Origin: Paludisphaera mucosa
GTDB lineage: Bacteria; Planctomycetota; Planctomycetia; Isosphaerales; Isosphaeraceae
Assembly: GCF_029589435.1 (NCBI RefSeq)
Contig: NZ_JARRAG010000002.1
Coordinates: 4,960,001-5,024,000 of the forward strand
DNA: 64,000 bases
Direction of reading: 5' to 3'
The translations under genes were made by a program, and so were the position numbers. Numbering within the stretch: position 1 is the first letter of the stretch; every line of letters begins with the position of its first letter. Below, one piece after another: positions 9,384-18,284 of the stretch. The notes beneath the pieces are model-generated. The model was not told where the DNA came from. It did not search any database and worked only from the letters and a program-made list of their open reading frames with translations.

Positions 9384-11861
9384 TCATCGCTCGGTCGGGG
9401 CCGGGGACACCTGCCACTGGAGGATCCCGGCCGACAGGCCCGGCTGGAGCTTCGCCTCGATGCGGAGCGCCGTCGTCTCGACGGGCTCGAACTCGACCGT
9501 GTTGGGCGCGTCCAGCTTCGTGCCGTATTCGCCGCGAACCCGGACGGGCTCCCAGGAGCCGTCGGGCTTGCGGAAGACCATCCGCCAACTCGCCGGCGGG
9601 GCGCAGTGGCGGCCGAGCCGGTGGTCGTCCCACCAGTAGACGCTCGCGGAGCCGACGGCCCGCGGCCGGCCGAAGTCGTACTGGGCCCACTCGTCCGTCC
9701 CCCTGCGGTCCCACCAGGTGAACCGCTTCCGCTTCTCGTCCGACGAGCCCTTCGGCGCGACGCCGTCGTTCATCGCGTCCACCGTGTCGCCGACGAAGCA
9801 GTGCGAGGCCGTCGGGGTGGCGAGCGACGCGATCGTCGCGGGCTGCGCACCGGACGGGGCGGTCGGCGCCCAGACGATCATCTCGGCGGGGCCGCGATTC
9901 GCGTTCGCGTGGTAGGGGACGGCGACCGCCTCGACGTCGACGGGCGCTCCGCCGTCGACCGGCAGGCGGCCGGCCCCGGCGCGGAGGATCGTCACGCCGC
10001 CGAGCAGGTCGGGACGCCGTTCGGCGGCGATGGGCTTGCCCTCCGGGAGGAACAGGTCCCGGACCCGGCCCTGGTTGTCGGGGGACTCCAGGCAGTAGAC
10101 GATCGGCCCGCGCATGAGGGCGACCCGGCCGCGATCGCTCTCGACGCGCGGGTCGGCGGCGACGCGACGCGTCGGCATGTCCATGTGGACGTCGATCGCG
10201 TCGCCCGCGCGCCACTCGCGATGGATGACCGCGTAGCCGCGGACGATCGGCGGCGCGGCGACGGGTCGGCCGTTGACGGCGACGCGGAAGGCGTCCGGCC
10301 CGGCCGCCGGCGTGGTGTAGAGGCCGCCGTTCATCGCGCCGCCGCGACACCAGGCGGGGACGCGGATGCGGACGTCGAACGTCGCCGGCCGCTCGGGATC
10401 GACGGCCAGCCGGACGTCCCCCTCCCACGGGTAGTTCGTCGTCTGGACGAGGCCGAGCCGCGTCCCCGGCTCGCCGCCGAGGTCGATCCGGGCGAGCGAA
10501 CCGATGAAGAGGTTGACGTAGACCCCTTCGCCGTCCTGGGCGTAGATGGCGCCGGGTAGCGCCCCCATGAGCTTCAGGAACATCGGCGGGCAGCATGGGC
10601 AGCCGTGCCAGGACCACCGGGCGCGATCCCGGCCGGCCTCCAGGGGGTTCTCGTAGAAGTAGGCGTCCCCGTGCAGCGAGACGCCGGCGAGGGCTCCGTT
10701 GTAGAGCGAGCGTTCCAGCTCGTCGACCTTCGGGGCGTCGCCCGTGGCGAGGAATAGATTGTCGTCGAGAAAGGCGCACCCGACCGCGGCGCAGGTCTCC
10801 AGGTAGCCGTCGTTCGGCAGCACGAAGTCGCCGCCGAACTTCTCGTCCTTGGCGATCGCTCCGACGCCGCCGGTGATGTACAGGCGGCGGGTGACCATGT
10901 TGCTCCAGAGGCGGTCGGCCGCCTGGATGTAAGGAGGCTGATCGGCCGCGACGCCGAACGCGGCGACGCCCGAGGCGAGAAGCACGGCCCGCACGGCGTG
11001 ACCTTCGATCGTCGCCTGCTGCAGCACCGGGAGATGGTCCTGGCCGTACTCGGCGAAGTCTCGCCGGCCCTCGTGATGGCCGCGGGCGTCGATCCAGAAG
11101 CGGGCGAGGTCGAGATAGCCCTTCTCGTCGACCGGGACGCCCAGGTCCTTCTTGAGCCCGGGGCGGTCCCGGAACAGCTCGTACAGGCGGACGAACGACT
11201 CCTCGCCCAGCGCGTGGCCGGGGATGATGTTCTTCCGCGGCGGAGGTCCCATCAGCGCGATCATGCCGTTCGCCGCCCGCACGGCCGTGGCGAGCAGCTT
11301 CGTCTTGCCCGTGGCGCGTTCGTAGTGGACGCCGGCCTCCACGAGGCAGCCGATGTTATACAGGTCGTGCTGCTGGCGGTCGTCGCCGCCGTCCTGGCCC
11401 CAGCGGTGCGAGGGCTCGCGCATCTGCGTGTACGTGTTGATGTATCCGTCGGGGTCGCGCGCCGCGGCCGCGGCGATCCGGTCGATGTAGCCGTCGATCT
11501 TCGCCTCCAGGTCGGGGGCGGGCTCCTGCGCCATCAGGTCGGCCGCGCCCCGGATCATCTCGTAGATCAGCCCGTCGTACCACGGCGGCCCGCCGTGGGG
11601 GGCGTCCAGCTCGCCGCGGGCGACGTGGTCGAAGTTCCGGAGGGCGCCGTCCTTCTCGAACTTGTCGAAGCCGTCGGCGACCGTCACCGTCCGCCAGGTC
11701 TTGAGCTTCGGGGCCCAGAAGGCGTCGTCGATCTTCACGCGGGCGAGGGGGACGTGCGCGAGCCGCGCGGCCGGGGGCTCGGCCGCGGCGGCCGACGTCG
11801 CCGCCAAGGCCCACGCGATCAGGGCGGACAGGGGACGCCCGAGTCGATGCACGACGCTCAT
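9384..11861 (-). CDS. Secreted GH127-family beta-L-arabinofuranosidase-like glycosidase (copy 1)
   Basis: The product is 825 aa. AGGAG sits 7 bases before the ATG that opens a signal peptide (to about residue 27); 17 codons upstream are in frame but less likely. The (alpha/alpha)6 domain starts with VKIDDAFWAPKLKTWR. The zinc site of GH127 is visible as E355-T-C357 and C423-C424 in GCPCCPP; by analogy with HypBA1, C423 is the nucleophile. Beta-sandwich domains follow, and the last ~130 residues (about 690-820) look like a discoidin/F5-F8-type carbohydrate-binding region. It likely releases L-arabinofuranose or a related sugar from plant glycans. A paralog lies at 31073-33460. Confidence 0.88.
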   Translation of the reverse strand: MSVVHRLGRPLSALIAWALAATSAAAAEPPAARLAHVPLARVKIDDAFWAPKLKTWRTVTVADGFDKFEKDGALRNFDHVARGELDAPHGGPPWYDGLIYEMIRGAADLMAQEPAPDLEAKIDGYIDRIAAAAARDPDGYINTYTQMREPSHRWGQDGGDDRQQHDLYNIGCLVEAGVHYERATGKTKLLATAVRAANGMIALMGPPPRKNIIPGHALGEESFVRLYELFRDRPGLKKDLGVPVDEKGYLDLARFWIDARGHHEGRRDFAEYGQDHLPVLQQATIEGHAVRAVLLASGVAAFGVAADQPPYIQAADRLWSNMVTRRLYITGGVGAIAKDEKFGGDFVLPNDGYLETCAAVGCAFLDDNLFLATGDAPKVDELERSLYNGALAGVSLHGDAYFYENPLEAGRDRARWSWHGCPCCPPMFLKLMGALPGAIYAQDGEGVYVNLFIGSLARIDLGGEPGTRLGLVQTTNYPWEGDVRLAVDPERPATFDVRIRVPAWCRGGAMNGGLYTTPAAGPDAFRVAVNGRPVAAPPIVRGYAVIHREWRAGDAIDVHMDMPTRRVAADPRVESDRGRVALMRGPIVYCLESPDNQGRVRDLFLPEGKPIAAERRPDLLGGVTILRAGAGRLPVDGGAPVDVEAVAVPYHANANRGPAEMIVWAPTAPSGAQPATIASLATPTASHCFVGDTVDAMNDGVAPKGSSDEKRKRFTWWDRRGTDEWAQYDFGRPRAVGSASVYWWDDHRLGRHCAPPASWRMVFRKPDGSWEPVRVRGEYGTKLDAPNTVEFEPVETTALRIEAKLQPGLSAGILQWQVSPAPTER

Positions 11862-12143
11862 CGCATGTCTCCTGAGTTTCGCGAGCCGCTCGGCTTCGCA
11901 AGGCGCGGCCACGACCTGCCGCTCGCTTGCGACCCCCTGCGGCTCGGCCGGGCTTGGCCGACCGCCCCCGCGGGGGCGGTCGGCGATATTGTAACGCGAG
12001 CGGCTCCCGGATCATGCAGGCGAGACCGGACGACGAGACGCCGGACGGAGCGGCAGGCCCCAAGCTTCTCGACTCGCGACGGTCGTCCGGATAGAGTGCG
12101 GAAACGACACATGTCCAAACGCGACGGCCGAGGAAGGTGGACG

Positions 12144-12779
12144 ATGGGCGATCGAATCGGAACCGGCCTGCGACGGCGGGCCGCGGCGGGACTGGCGGCG
12201 GTCGCGGCCCTGGCGGCCTCGGCGGCGCCCGAGCGTTGGGATTTCGAGCGCGACGCCGTCGGCGCGGCGGCGAGGGGAATCCGCGCCGAGGTCGGCCGTT
12301 GGGAGGTCGCCGAGGCCGGCGGCTCGCACGTCCTGGCCCAGCGGGCCGAGAGCCCGAAGCCGACGTTCAACGTCGCCCTCGTCGACGGGACGAGCTATCG
12401 GGACGTCGACCTCTCGGTGCGCGTGCGGGCCGACGCCGGGGCGATCGACCAGGGGGGCGGGATCGTCTGGCGGGCGAAAGACCGGGACAATTACTACGTC
12501 GCCCGCTACAATCCCATGGAGGACAACCTCCGGGTGTACAAGGTCGAGTCGGGGCGGCGGACCCAGCTCGACCACGCCGACGCCCCCGGCGACAAGAACT
12601 GGCACACCCTGCGGATCGTCATGACGGGCCGCGAGATCACCGGCTGGCTCGACGGCGTCAAGCTCCTCGTCGCCGAGGATTCCACCTTCCCCGACGCCGG
12701 CCGCATCGGCCTGTGGTCGAAGTCCGACGCCCGCTCCTCCTTCGACGACCTGACCGCGACCGTCGTCGCGACCCCCTGA
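12144..12779 (+). CDS. Secreted LamG/concanavalin-like domain protein (DUF1080-related)
   Basis: The product is 211 aa. Of two ATGs (12111 and 12144) the second is chosen because AGGAAGGTGG lies just before it and the protein then begins with a compact signal peptide (MGDRIGTGLRRRAAAGLAAVA...). The mature part is one jelly-roll domain with YRDVDLSVRVRADAG, GGGIVWRAKDRDNYYVARYNP, WHTLRIVMTGREITGWLDG and GRIGLWSKSDARSSFDDL, typical of the DUF1080/3-keto-disaccharide-hydrolase-like or LamG fold. It may bind or process carbohydrate in the periplasm. It is followed after 36 bases by a small membrane protein gene, probably co-transcribed. Confidence 0.75.
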   Translation: MGDRIGTGLRRRAAAGLAAVAALAASAAPERWDFERDAVGAAARGIRAEVGRWEVAEAGGSHVLAQRAESPKPTFNVALVDGTSYRDVDLSVRVRADAGAIDQGGGIVWRAKDRDNYYVARYNPMEDNLRVYKVESGRRTQLDHADAPGDKNWHTLRIVMTGREITGWLDGVKLLVAEDSTFPDAGRIGLWSKSDARSSFDDLTATVVATP

Positions 12780-12815
12780 ACCCACCGACCCGCCCGATCT
12801 CGGAGACGCCGACTC

Positions 12816-13100
12816 ATGTCCAGACGCGGGATCACGCTCGTCGGCCGTCGCGGCGGCAAGGCCGTCGTCAACTGGCCCGTCTTCTGGCTCGTCCAGGCCA
12901 TGATCTTCGGCGTGCAGGCGATCGGCCTGGTCGCCGTCGCGCTCTACGTCGCCGACCCCGTGCGGTCGGGCCTGATCGTCTTCATGTCCGCGATCATCGC
13001 CTTCAACTTCCTGCTCCTCGCCAAGCGGACCCAGGAGATGCTGGCCACGCCCGCCGAACAGCTCCCGGAGCTGTCCCCCCGCGAGCCGGCCGGCGGCTGA
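12816..13100 (+). CDS. Small two-helix membrane protein, function unknown
   Basis: The product is 94 aa with two adjacent transmembrane helices (about 20-45 and 51-68) joined by a short ADPVRSG turn, a basic N-terminus (MSRRGITLVGRRGGK) and a polar, Pro/Glu-rich C-terminal tail. GGAG lies about 10 bases upstream of the ATG. It probably forms an operon with the LamG-like gene in front. I do not recognise a family and assign no function. Confidence 0.6.
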   Translation: MSRRGITLVGRRGGKAVVNWPVFWLVQAMIFGVQAIGLVAVALYVADPVRSGLIVFMSAIIAFNFLLLAKRTQEMLATPAEQLPELSPREPAGG

Positions 13101-13138
13101 TTTTCCGCCGCGCGCGGACAAAACCCCGCCGCCGACAA

Positions 13139-13154
13139 TGCATTAAATAATGCA
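13139..13154. promoter_or_regulatory. AT-rich palindrome upstream of DUF1559 gene, possible operator
   Basis: TGCATT-AAAT-AATGCA is a perfect inverted repeat inside an AT-rich island (about 13134-13172) of otherwise very GC-rich DNA. A -10-like CATAAT follows at 13163-13168. It lies about 117 bases before the DUF1559 start and could be a regulator-binding site or promoter part. There is no functional evidence. Confidence 0.3.
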
Positions 13155-13270
13155 AATGATTCCATAATTCGTGAAACCGCAAGTCGTTGGGCGATTGGTC
13201 CGCGGGGGCGCGGCGATTGCGTCGAGGGGACCGAGGTCGCAGCCACGCCCTCACCTTTCGAGGCCCGTCC

Positions 13271-14296
13271 ATGAGACGCCCCCGCGGTTTCACGCTCATC
13301 GAGCTTCTCGTCGTCATCGCGATCATCGCCGTGCTGATCGCCCTGCTGCTGCCGGCCGTGCAGGCGGCGCGCGAGGCGGCCCGGCGGATCCAGTGCACGA
13401 ACAACCTCAAGCAGATGGGGCTGGCGCTGCACAACTACGTGTCGGCCGTCGGGGCGCTGCCGATGACGCTGTCGATCTCCGGGACCGGGACGACCGTAAC
13501 CTGGACGAACTCGTGGGGCGCGCACGCGCGGGTGCTGTCGTTCGCGGAGCGGTCGAACCTGTTCGACGCCTGCAACTTCGCCGTCGACATGCAGACGCCG
13601 ATGAACACCACGGCGACCGCCGTCGTGACCCCGTTCCTGATCTGCCCGAGCGAGATCAAGCCGTCGACGCGGGCGACGACGACCGGGGCCCCGTACGGCA
13701 TCGCCAACTACGCCTATTGCGGCGGCGACTGGTTCGTCTGGGGCGGCTTCGGCGGCGCGACCCGGAACCGGACCGCCTTCGGAGTGAACCAGAGCCGGAG
13801 CCTCGCGGAGTTCACCGACGGCACGAGCAACACCCTGTTCATGTCCGAGGGGAAAGCCTACCTGACGTACTACCGCGACTGCCCGACCTTCAGCATCGTC
13901 AACGACCCGAACAACGTGCCGGGCCCGGACGCCGACCCGTACGCGGTCGTGCCCGAATACCTCGGCGGCTGCGCCCTGCGGGTCGAGGAGGGGCGGACGC
14001 AGTGGTTCGAGTCGGGCGTCCACCACAACGGATTCACCACCGCCTGGCCGCCCAACAAGAAGACCCCGGGCGGGCCCAACAGGATCTACGCCGACGTCGA
14101 CGTCAACTGCAGCCGCGAGAAGCTCGGCCGGCCGTCGTTCGCCGCCGTGACCGCCCGCAGCTACCACGCCGGCGGCGTTAACGCCCTGATGGCCGACGGT
14201 TCCGTCCGCTTCGTCAAGGACTCCATCAACGGCTGGACCTGGCGCGCCCTGGGCAGCGTCGCCGGCGGCGAGGTGGTCTCGGCGGACGCGTACTGA
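13271..14296 (+). CDS. DUF1559 pseudopilin-like protein (cassette 1)
   Basis: The product is 341 aa. It starts with a type IV prepilin-like leader [28 protein letters not shown], where G-F-T-L-I-E is the prepilin peptidase cleavage/methylation signature, followed by [26 protein letters not shown]. The DUF1559 domain fills the rest and ends with the H-x9-DG motif ([17 protein letters not shown]) and the tail [10 protein letters not shown]. Such proteins are hugely expanded in Planctomycetes and are thought to be surface or pseudopilin components, but their work is unknown. A small lipoprotein gene follows after 35 bases, an arrangement repeated twice more in this window. Confidence 0.92.
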   Translation: MRRPRGFTLIELLVVIAIIAVLIALLLPAVQAAREAARRIQCTNNLKQMGLALHNYVSAVGALPMTLSISGTGTTVTWTNSWGAHARVLSFAERSNLFDACNFAVDMQTPMNTTATAVVTPFLICPSEIKPSTRATTTGAPYGIANYAYCGGDWFVWGGFGGATRNRTAFGVNQSRSLAEFTDGTSNTLFMSEGKAYLTYYRDCPTFSIVNDPNNVPGPDADPYAVVPEYLGGCALRVEEGRTQWFESGVHHNGFTTAWPPNKKTPGGPNRIYADVDVNCSREKLGRPSFAAVTARSYHAGGVNALMADGSVRFVKDSINGWTWRALGSVAGGEVVSADAY

Positions 14297-14331
14297 CCGA
14301 CGTCCGCGTTCGACAGGAGAAGGGTTCGTTC

Positions 14332-14712
14332 ATGCGTCGGACTGCGAACGTGCTGATGATCATCGCGTCGACGGCCGCGGCGGGCTGCGGGGGCCCGGGG
14401 ACGACGGCGAAGGCGCCGCCGGTCGACGAGGCGCGGAGGCATCTGGTGACGGCGCTCGACGCCTGGAGGGCGGGGAAGGTGAAGGGGCTGGCCTCGGCGT
14501 CGCCGCCGATCCGGTTCGTCGACCCCGACCAGGCGGCCGGCGCGAGGCTCGACGGCTACAAGCCCGGGGACGACCCGACGACGGTCGACCACGTCGTCGA
14601 CTATCCGGTCGAGCTGACGATCACGGACAGGAAGAAGGCGACGCGGACGGTCCAGGCCGCGTACCAGGTCGTCGCGGAGCCCGCGCTCGCGGTGCTCCGC
14701 AACGACCCGTGA
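14332..14712 (+). CDS. Small lipoprotein downstream of DUF1559 (cassette 1)
   Basis: The product is 126 aa with an 18-residue lipoprotein signal ending in the lipobox TAAAGC (Cys19) then GGPGTTAKA. The mature part is a short alpha/beta-looking domain (DEARRHLVTALDAWRAGK; YPVELTITDRKKATRTVQAAYQVV) without a recognised family. AGGAGAAGG precedes the ATG. It is probably anchored in a membrane by the lipidated cysteine and co-transcribed with the DUF1559 gene. It converges on the M61 peptidase gene with 16 bases between. Confidence 0.7.
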   Translation: MRRTANVLMIIASTAAAGCGGPGTTAKAPPVDEARRHLVTALDAWRAGKVKGLASASPPIRFVDPDQAAGARLDGYKPGDDPTTVDHVVDYPVELTITDRKKATRTVQAAYQVVAEPALAVLRNDP

Positions 14713-14728
14713 AGGCGGCGGCGACGGC

Positions 14729-16597
14729 TCACTCGCCGAGCCAGGCCTTGCGGTGGGCCTTCTGGGCGTCGCTCGCGTCGGGGAGGACCTCGAGCGTCCA
14801 GTCGCGCGGGGGCTCCAGGCCGAAGGCGATTTCCAGGCGCTGGAAGCGGTCGCGGCGGGCGATGAGGACGGAGACCTTGTCGCCGGGGCGGAAGGCCTCC
14901 AGCCGCTTCGACCACTGGCCGGGCGGGATGCGGTCCTCGCCGACGCCCAGGATCTCGTCGCCGACGTTGAACCCGGCGTCGAACCCGGGGGTCTCGCGCT
15001 TCACCTGGCTCACCATCAGGCGGCCGTCCTCGACCTTGGTCGTCAGGCCCAGCCAGGCCTTGGCCGGCTTGTCCTTGTCGGCTTCGGCCTTCTTGTCGGG
15101 CTTGTCCCGGCCGAAGCGGAGGCCGTACCAGCCGCAGGCCTCGGCGTAGTCGAGCTCGTCGGTGGTCCGCAGCGCCCGCCGGAAGAAGTCGCCGAGGTCC
15201 GCGCCGGCGACCTCGGCGGCCGTCTTCTGGAATTCCTCGGCGGTGAAGCCCCGGTCGCCCGAGTAGCGCGAATAGGCCAGGCGCATCACGTCGTCGAGGC
15301 TCTTGGCGCCGTCGGTGGCCTTCCGGATCCGGGCGTCGAGCAGGAAGGCGACGACGGCGCCCTTGACGTAGTAGCTGACCTGGGTGTTCGGGGTGTTCTC
15401 GTCGCGGCGGTAGAACTTGATCCAGGCGTCGTACGACGACTCCTCCAGCGGCTGCACCAGCCGCCCCGGCGTGGTCTGGAGCCGCTCGATATCGTTGATC
15501 GTCCGGTCCTCGCCGGCCGAGGGCGGGTCGCCCGCGAGGTACTCGGCGAGGCTGCACAGGCCGGCCCGGCGGACGATGAGACGGTCGTAATAGCTGGTGA
15601 TCCCCTCGGCGACCCAGAGGCTCGGCGTGTGGACCTCGTTCTCGTAGTCGAACGGGCCCAGCTCCCGGGGCCGCAGCCGCTTGACGTTCCAGGTGTGGAA
15701 GAACTCGTGGGCGACGAGGTTCAGCCAGGCGAGGTAGCTGGCCCGCGTGCGGGTGGCCCAGCGGCTGCCCATCAAGACCGTCGAGTTCTTGTGCTCCAGG
15801 CCGCCGCCGGCCTCGCCCAGGATGTTGAAGAAGACGTAGCGCTCGTAGGGGAGCGAGCCCCAGAAGGCCTTCTCGGCGCGGACGATCGCCTCGACGTCGC
15901 GGGCCGACCGCGGGCCGTCCCACAGGCCCCCCTCGCCCTCGTTCAAGAGGACGTGGGGGACGCCGTCGACGGTGAACTCGTAGATCGCCGGGCTGCCGGC
16001 GTAGAGGGGGCTGTCGACCAGGTCGTCGTAGTCGGCGGCGACGTAGTGGTGCGGCTTGCCCCCGGGCGCGGCGCGGAGGCTCGTGACGCTCTGCTTCCAG
16101 CCCTGCGCCGGGTCGACGACGACCTCGTGGGGGCGGGCGACGCCGTCGGCGAGGGTCAGGAAGGTCGCCGCCCCCTGGAGCATCGCGAAGGCGGAGTCGA
16201 TCCAGTTCGCCTGCACGGCCATCGTCCGGCCGTAGACGCGATAGCTCAGGACCACCTCGTCGGCCCCGCCGGTCGCGACCTTCCAGCGGTTCTTGCGGCT
16301 CTTGACGGCCTCCAGGGCCGAGCCGTCGGCCTTGCGGGCGACGAGGTTCTCGACCCCCTTGGCGTACTCGCGGACCAGGTACGAGCCCGGCGTCCAGACC
16401 GGCATCATCAGCTCGACCTCGGCCTTGCCGGCGGCCGGGATGCGGGCCTCGACCTCCACGTAATGCGTCTGGGGCGCGGGGAACCGCAGGAAATAGCGGA
16501 TCGGTTCGGCCCCGAGGGCCTCCGAGGCGGTGAGCGTCGTCATGAAGCACCAGAGTAACAGGGTCGACGGCGAAGGCCGCCGGATCTTCCAGGACAT
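14729..16597 (-). CDS. M61 (glycyl aminopeptidase-type) metallopeptidase with PDZ domain
   Basis: The product is 622 aa, secreted (signal peptide to about residue 30). The N-terminal beta domain (about 32-210) precedes a gluzincin catalytic domain with HEFFHTW (H297, H301) and third zinc ligand E331 in WVAEGITSYYD; GLEHKNS (about 267-272) is also typical of M61. A PDZ domain occupies about 520-590 (WLGLTTKVEDG, GFDAGFNVGDEILGV). Length and order match the bacterial M61 family, which cleaves N-terminal Gly/Ala from peptides. GAGG lies close before the ATG. It is monocistronic. Confidence 0.9.
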   Translation of the reverse strand: MSWKIRRPSPSTLLLWCFMTTLTASEALGAEPIRYFLRFPAPQTHYVEVEARIPAAGKAEVELMMPVWTPGSYLVREYAKGVENLVARKADGSALEAVKSRKNRWKVATGGADEVVLSYRVYGRTMAVQANWIDSAFAMLQGAATFLTLADGVARPHEVVVDPAQGWKQSVTSLRAAPGGKPHHYVAADYDDLVDSPLYAGSPAIYEFTVDGVPHVLLNEGEGGLWDGPRSARDVEAIVRAEKAFWGSLPYERYVFFNILGEAGGGLEHKNSTVLMGSRWATRTRASYLAWLNLVAHEFFHTWNVKRLRPRELGPFDYENEVHTPSLWVAEGITSYYDRLIVRRAGLCSLAEYLAGDPPSAGEDRTINDIERLQTTPGRLVQPLEESSYDAWIKFYRRDENTPNTQVSYYVKGAVVAFLLDARIRKATDGAKSLDDVMRLAYSRYSGDRGFTAEEFQKTAAEVAGADLGDFFRRALRTTDELDYAEACGWYGLRFGRDKPDKKAEADKDKPAKAWLGLTTKVEDGRLMVSQVKRETPGFDAGFNVGDEILGVGEDRIPPGQWSKRLEAFRPGDKVSVLIARRDRFQRLEIAFGLEPPRDWTLEVLPDASDAQKAHRKAWLGE

Positions 16598-16845
16598 ACC
16601 AACCTCGCTCTCGTTCCGGTCGTCTCCCTGGCGGCCGCGGACGCCCCGGCCCCCGCGATTCTAAGGCTTCCGGCGGCTTCGGGGAACCCGCCGGGGCGGA
16701 CCGAGGGGCGAGCGCCCGCAAGCCGGACTCCCGGAAATCGCCGCGGATCGTCACAAAACCACCCCGACCGTGCGTCCTTGGCAGGTGGAACGGCGGGAGA
16801 TCGCCCGCGTACAACGCTTGAAGCGCACCTGTTGGAGGAACAGTC

Positions 16846-17265
16846 ATGGTCCGGACGGCATTGGCTCTCGTGGTGGGCATCGGCGTCGGGGTCGTCGGCA
16901 TGGCCGCGGCTCACGACGAGGGCGAGAAGGTGGCCGTCGTCTTCGAGGGGGAGATCGCCGAGAAGCTGGACGGCAAGGCGGCGAAGGCGACGTTCGTCGA
17001 GGTGACGATCGGGCCGGGCGAGGAGGGCGCCCCCCATCGCCACCCCGGCCCCGGGTTCGGGTACGTCTTGGAGGGCGAGTATGAGTGGGCCGTCGACGAC
17101 CAGCCGGCCAGGGTGCTCAAGGTCGGCGAGACGTTCTACGAGCCGACCGGGTGCCTGCACCGCGTATCCCGAAACCCGGCCGCGAAGGGGAAGACCCGCG
17201 TCCTCGCCGTGGTCTTGCAGCCGAGGGACTCCGGGCCGATCGCCGTCCCGGAACCGAAGAAGTGA
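16846..17265 (+). CDS. Exported small cupin-domain protein
   Basis: The product is 139 aa. A hydrophobic N-terminus (MVRTALALVVGIGVGVVGMAAA) suggests export. One cupin barrel follows, with motif 1 APHRHPGPGFGYVLEGEYEW (two metal-binding His and the Glu) and motif 2 ETFYEPTGCLHRVSRN (His). It may be a metal-dependent dioxygenase-like or sugar-binding protein; these exported single-domain cupins have no settled role. GGAGG lies 6 bases before the ATG. The SDR gene follows after 65 bases on the same strand, probably in one unit. Confidence 0.78.
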   Translation: MVRTALALVVGIGVGVVGMAAAHDEGEKVAVVFEGEIAEKLDGKAAKATFVEVTIGPGEEGAPHRHPGPGFGYVLEGEYEWAVDDQPARVLKVGETFYEPTGCLHRVSRNPAAKGKTRVLAVVLQPRDSGPIAVPEPKK

Positions 17266-17318
17266 GTGGCGGGCGGTGCCGGAGGGGCCGGTCGTCGAGG
17301 TCGGAATTTCGAACTACT

Positions 17319-17333
17319 GGGAGGTGAAACTTG
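17319..17333 (+). promoter_or_regulatory. Strong ribosome-binding site fixing a TTG start
   Basis: GGGAGGTG (17319-17326) lies 4 bases before the TTG at 17331. No ATG or GTG gives a better N-terminus, and translation from TTG begins exactly at the Rossmann motif KIVVIGGSGLIG, so TTG is the start. Confidence 0.75.
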
Positions 17334-18080
17334 AAGATCGTGGTCATCGGCGGCAGCGGACTCATCGGATCGAAGCTCGTGAAGATCCTGCGGCAGGGAG
17401 GCCACGAGGTCGTGGCGGCGTCCCCCTCCTCGGGCGTCGACGCCCGCACCGGCGAGGGGCTGGCCGGGGCGCTCGCGGGCGCCGCGGTCGTCGTCGACGT
17501 GGCGAACTCGCCGTCGTTCGAGGACCGGGCCGTCCTGGAGTTCTTCGAGACGACGGGGCGGAACCTGCTCGCCGCGGAGGCCGTCGCCGGGGTGGGCCAC
17601 CACGTCGCGCTGTCGGTCGTCGGCGCCGACCGCCTCCCAGCCAGCGGATACCTCCGCGCGAAGGTGGCGCAGGAGGACCTGATCAGGGCCTCCGCGATCC
17701 CCTATACGATCCTTCGCGCGACCCAGTTCTTCGAGTTCGCGGGGGGGATCGCCCAATCGGCCGACGACGGCGGGACGATCCGCCTGCCGCACGCCCACGT
17801 CCAGCCCATCGCCTCGGACGACGTCGCCGCCGCGCTCGCCGAGGTCGCCGTCGCGGCGCCGCGGAACGGCGTCGTCGAGCTGGCGGGCCCCGAGCCGATC
17901 CCGCTCGACGACCTGATCCGACGCTACCTGGAGGCGAGGCGCGACCCCCGGGAGGTGGCCACGGACGCGCACGCCCGCTACTTCGGCGCCGAGCTGGACG
18001 ACCGGAGCCTCACTCCCGGCGACGGCCCCATCCTCGGTGCGACGCGTTTCGACGAGTGGCTCGCACGCTCCGCCTCGTGA
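17331..18080 (+). CDS. NmrA-like/atypical short-chain dehydrogenase (NAD(P)-binding)
   Basis: The product is 249 aa, cytoplasmic, initiated at TTG. The N-terminal GGSGLIG (residues 7-13) is the dinucleotide-binding glycine motif of atypical SDRs. Further family features are VVVDVANSPSFED, the strand HHVALSVVGADRLP, GYLRAKVAQEDLIRAS, and PYTILRATQFFEF. The classical YxxxK is reduced to a GYLRAK pattern, as in NmrA-type proteins that may act as redox sensors or epimerase-like enzymes. It follows the exported cupin gene and probably shares its transcript. The substrate is unknown. Confidence 0.82.
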   Translation: MKIVVIGGSGLIGSKLVKILRQGGHEVVAASPSSGVDARTGEGLAGALAGAAVVVDVANSPSFEDRAVLEFFETTGRNLLAAEAVAGVGHHVALSVVGADRLPASGYLRAKVAQEDLIRASAIPYTILRATQFFEFAGGIAQSADDGGTIRLPHAHVQPIASDDVAAALAEVAVAAPRNGVVELAGPEPIPLDDLIRRYLEARRDPREVATDAHARYFGAELDDRSLTPGDGPILGATRFDEWLARSAS

Positions 18081-18168
18081 TCCGCCAGGGGGCCCGCGGA
18101 GGCGGATCGCTGCGGCGAGAGTCCTAATAACGTCGTCGTATATCCATGACAATCAAAGATCAACATGC

Positions 18169-18198
18169 TTGACGACCGGCGCGCGGGCGGGGTATGCC
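18169..18198 (+). promoter_or_regulatory. Candidate sigma-70-type promoter for the DUF1559 gene (cassette 2)
   Basis: TTGACG (18169-18174) and TATGCC (18193-18198) are separated by 18 bases, within and after a local AT-rich stretch, about 90 bases before the DUF1559 start. The -35 is good and the -10 mediocre, so this is tentative. Confidence 0.3.
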
Positions 18199-18284
18199 GG
18201 AACCTGCGGTCCACGTCCGTCCGCGTCCCGTCGTGCCCCGATCCCATCTCCGCAATCGTGCGGAATCGTCATGGAGATTATGCC

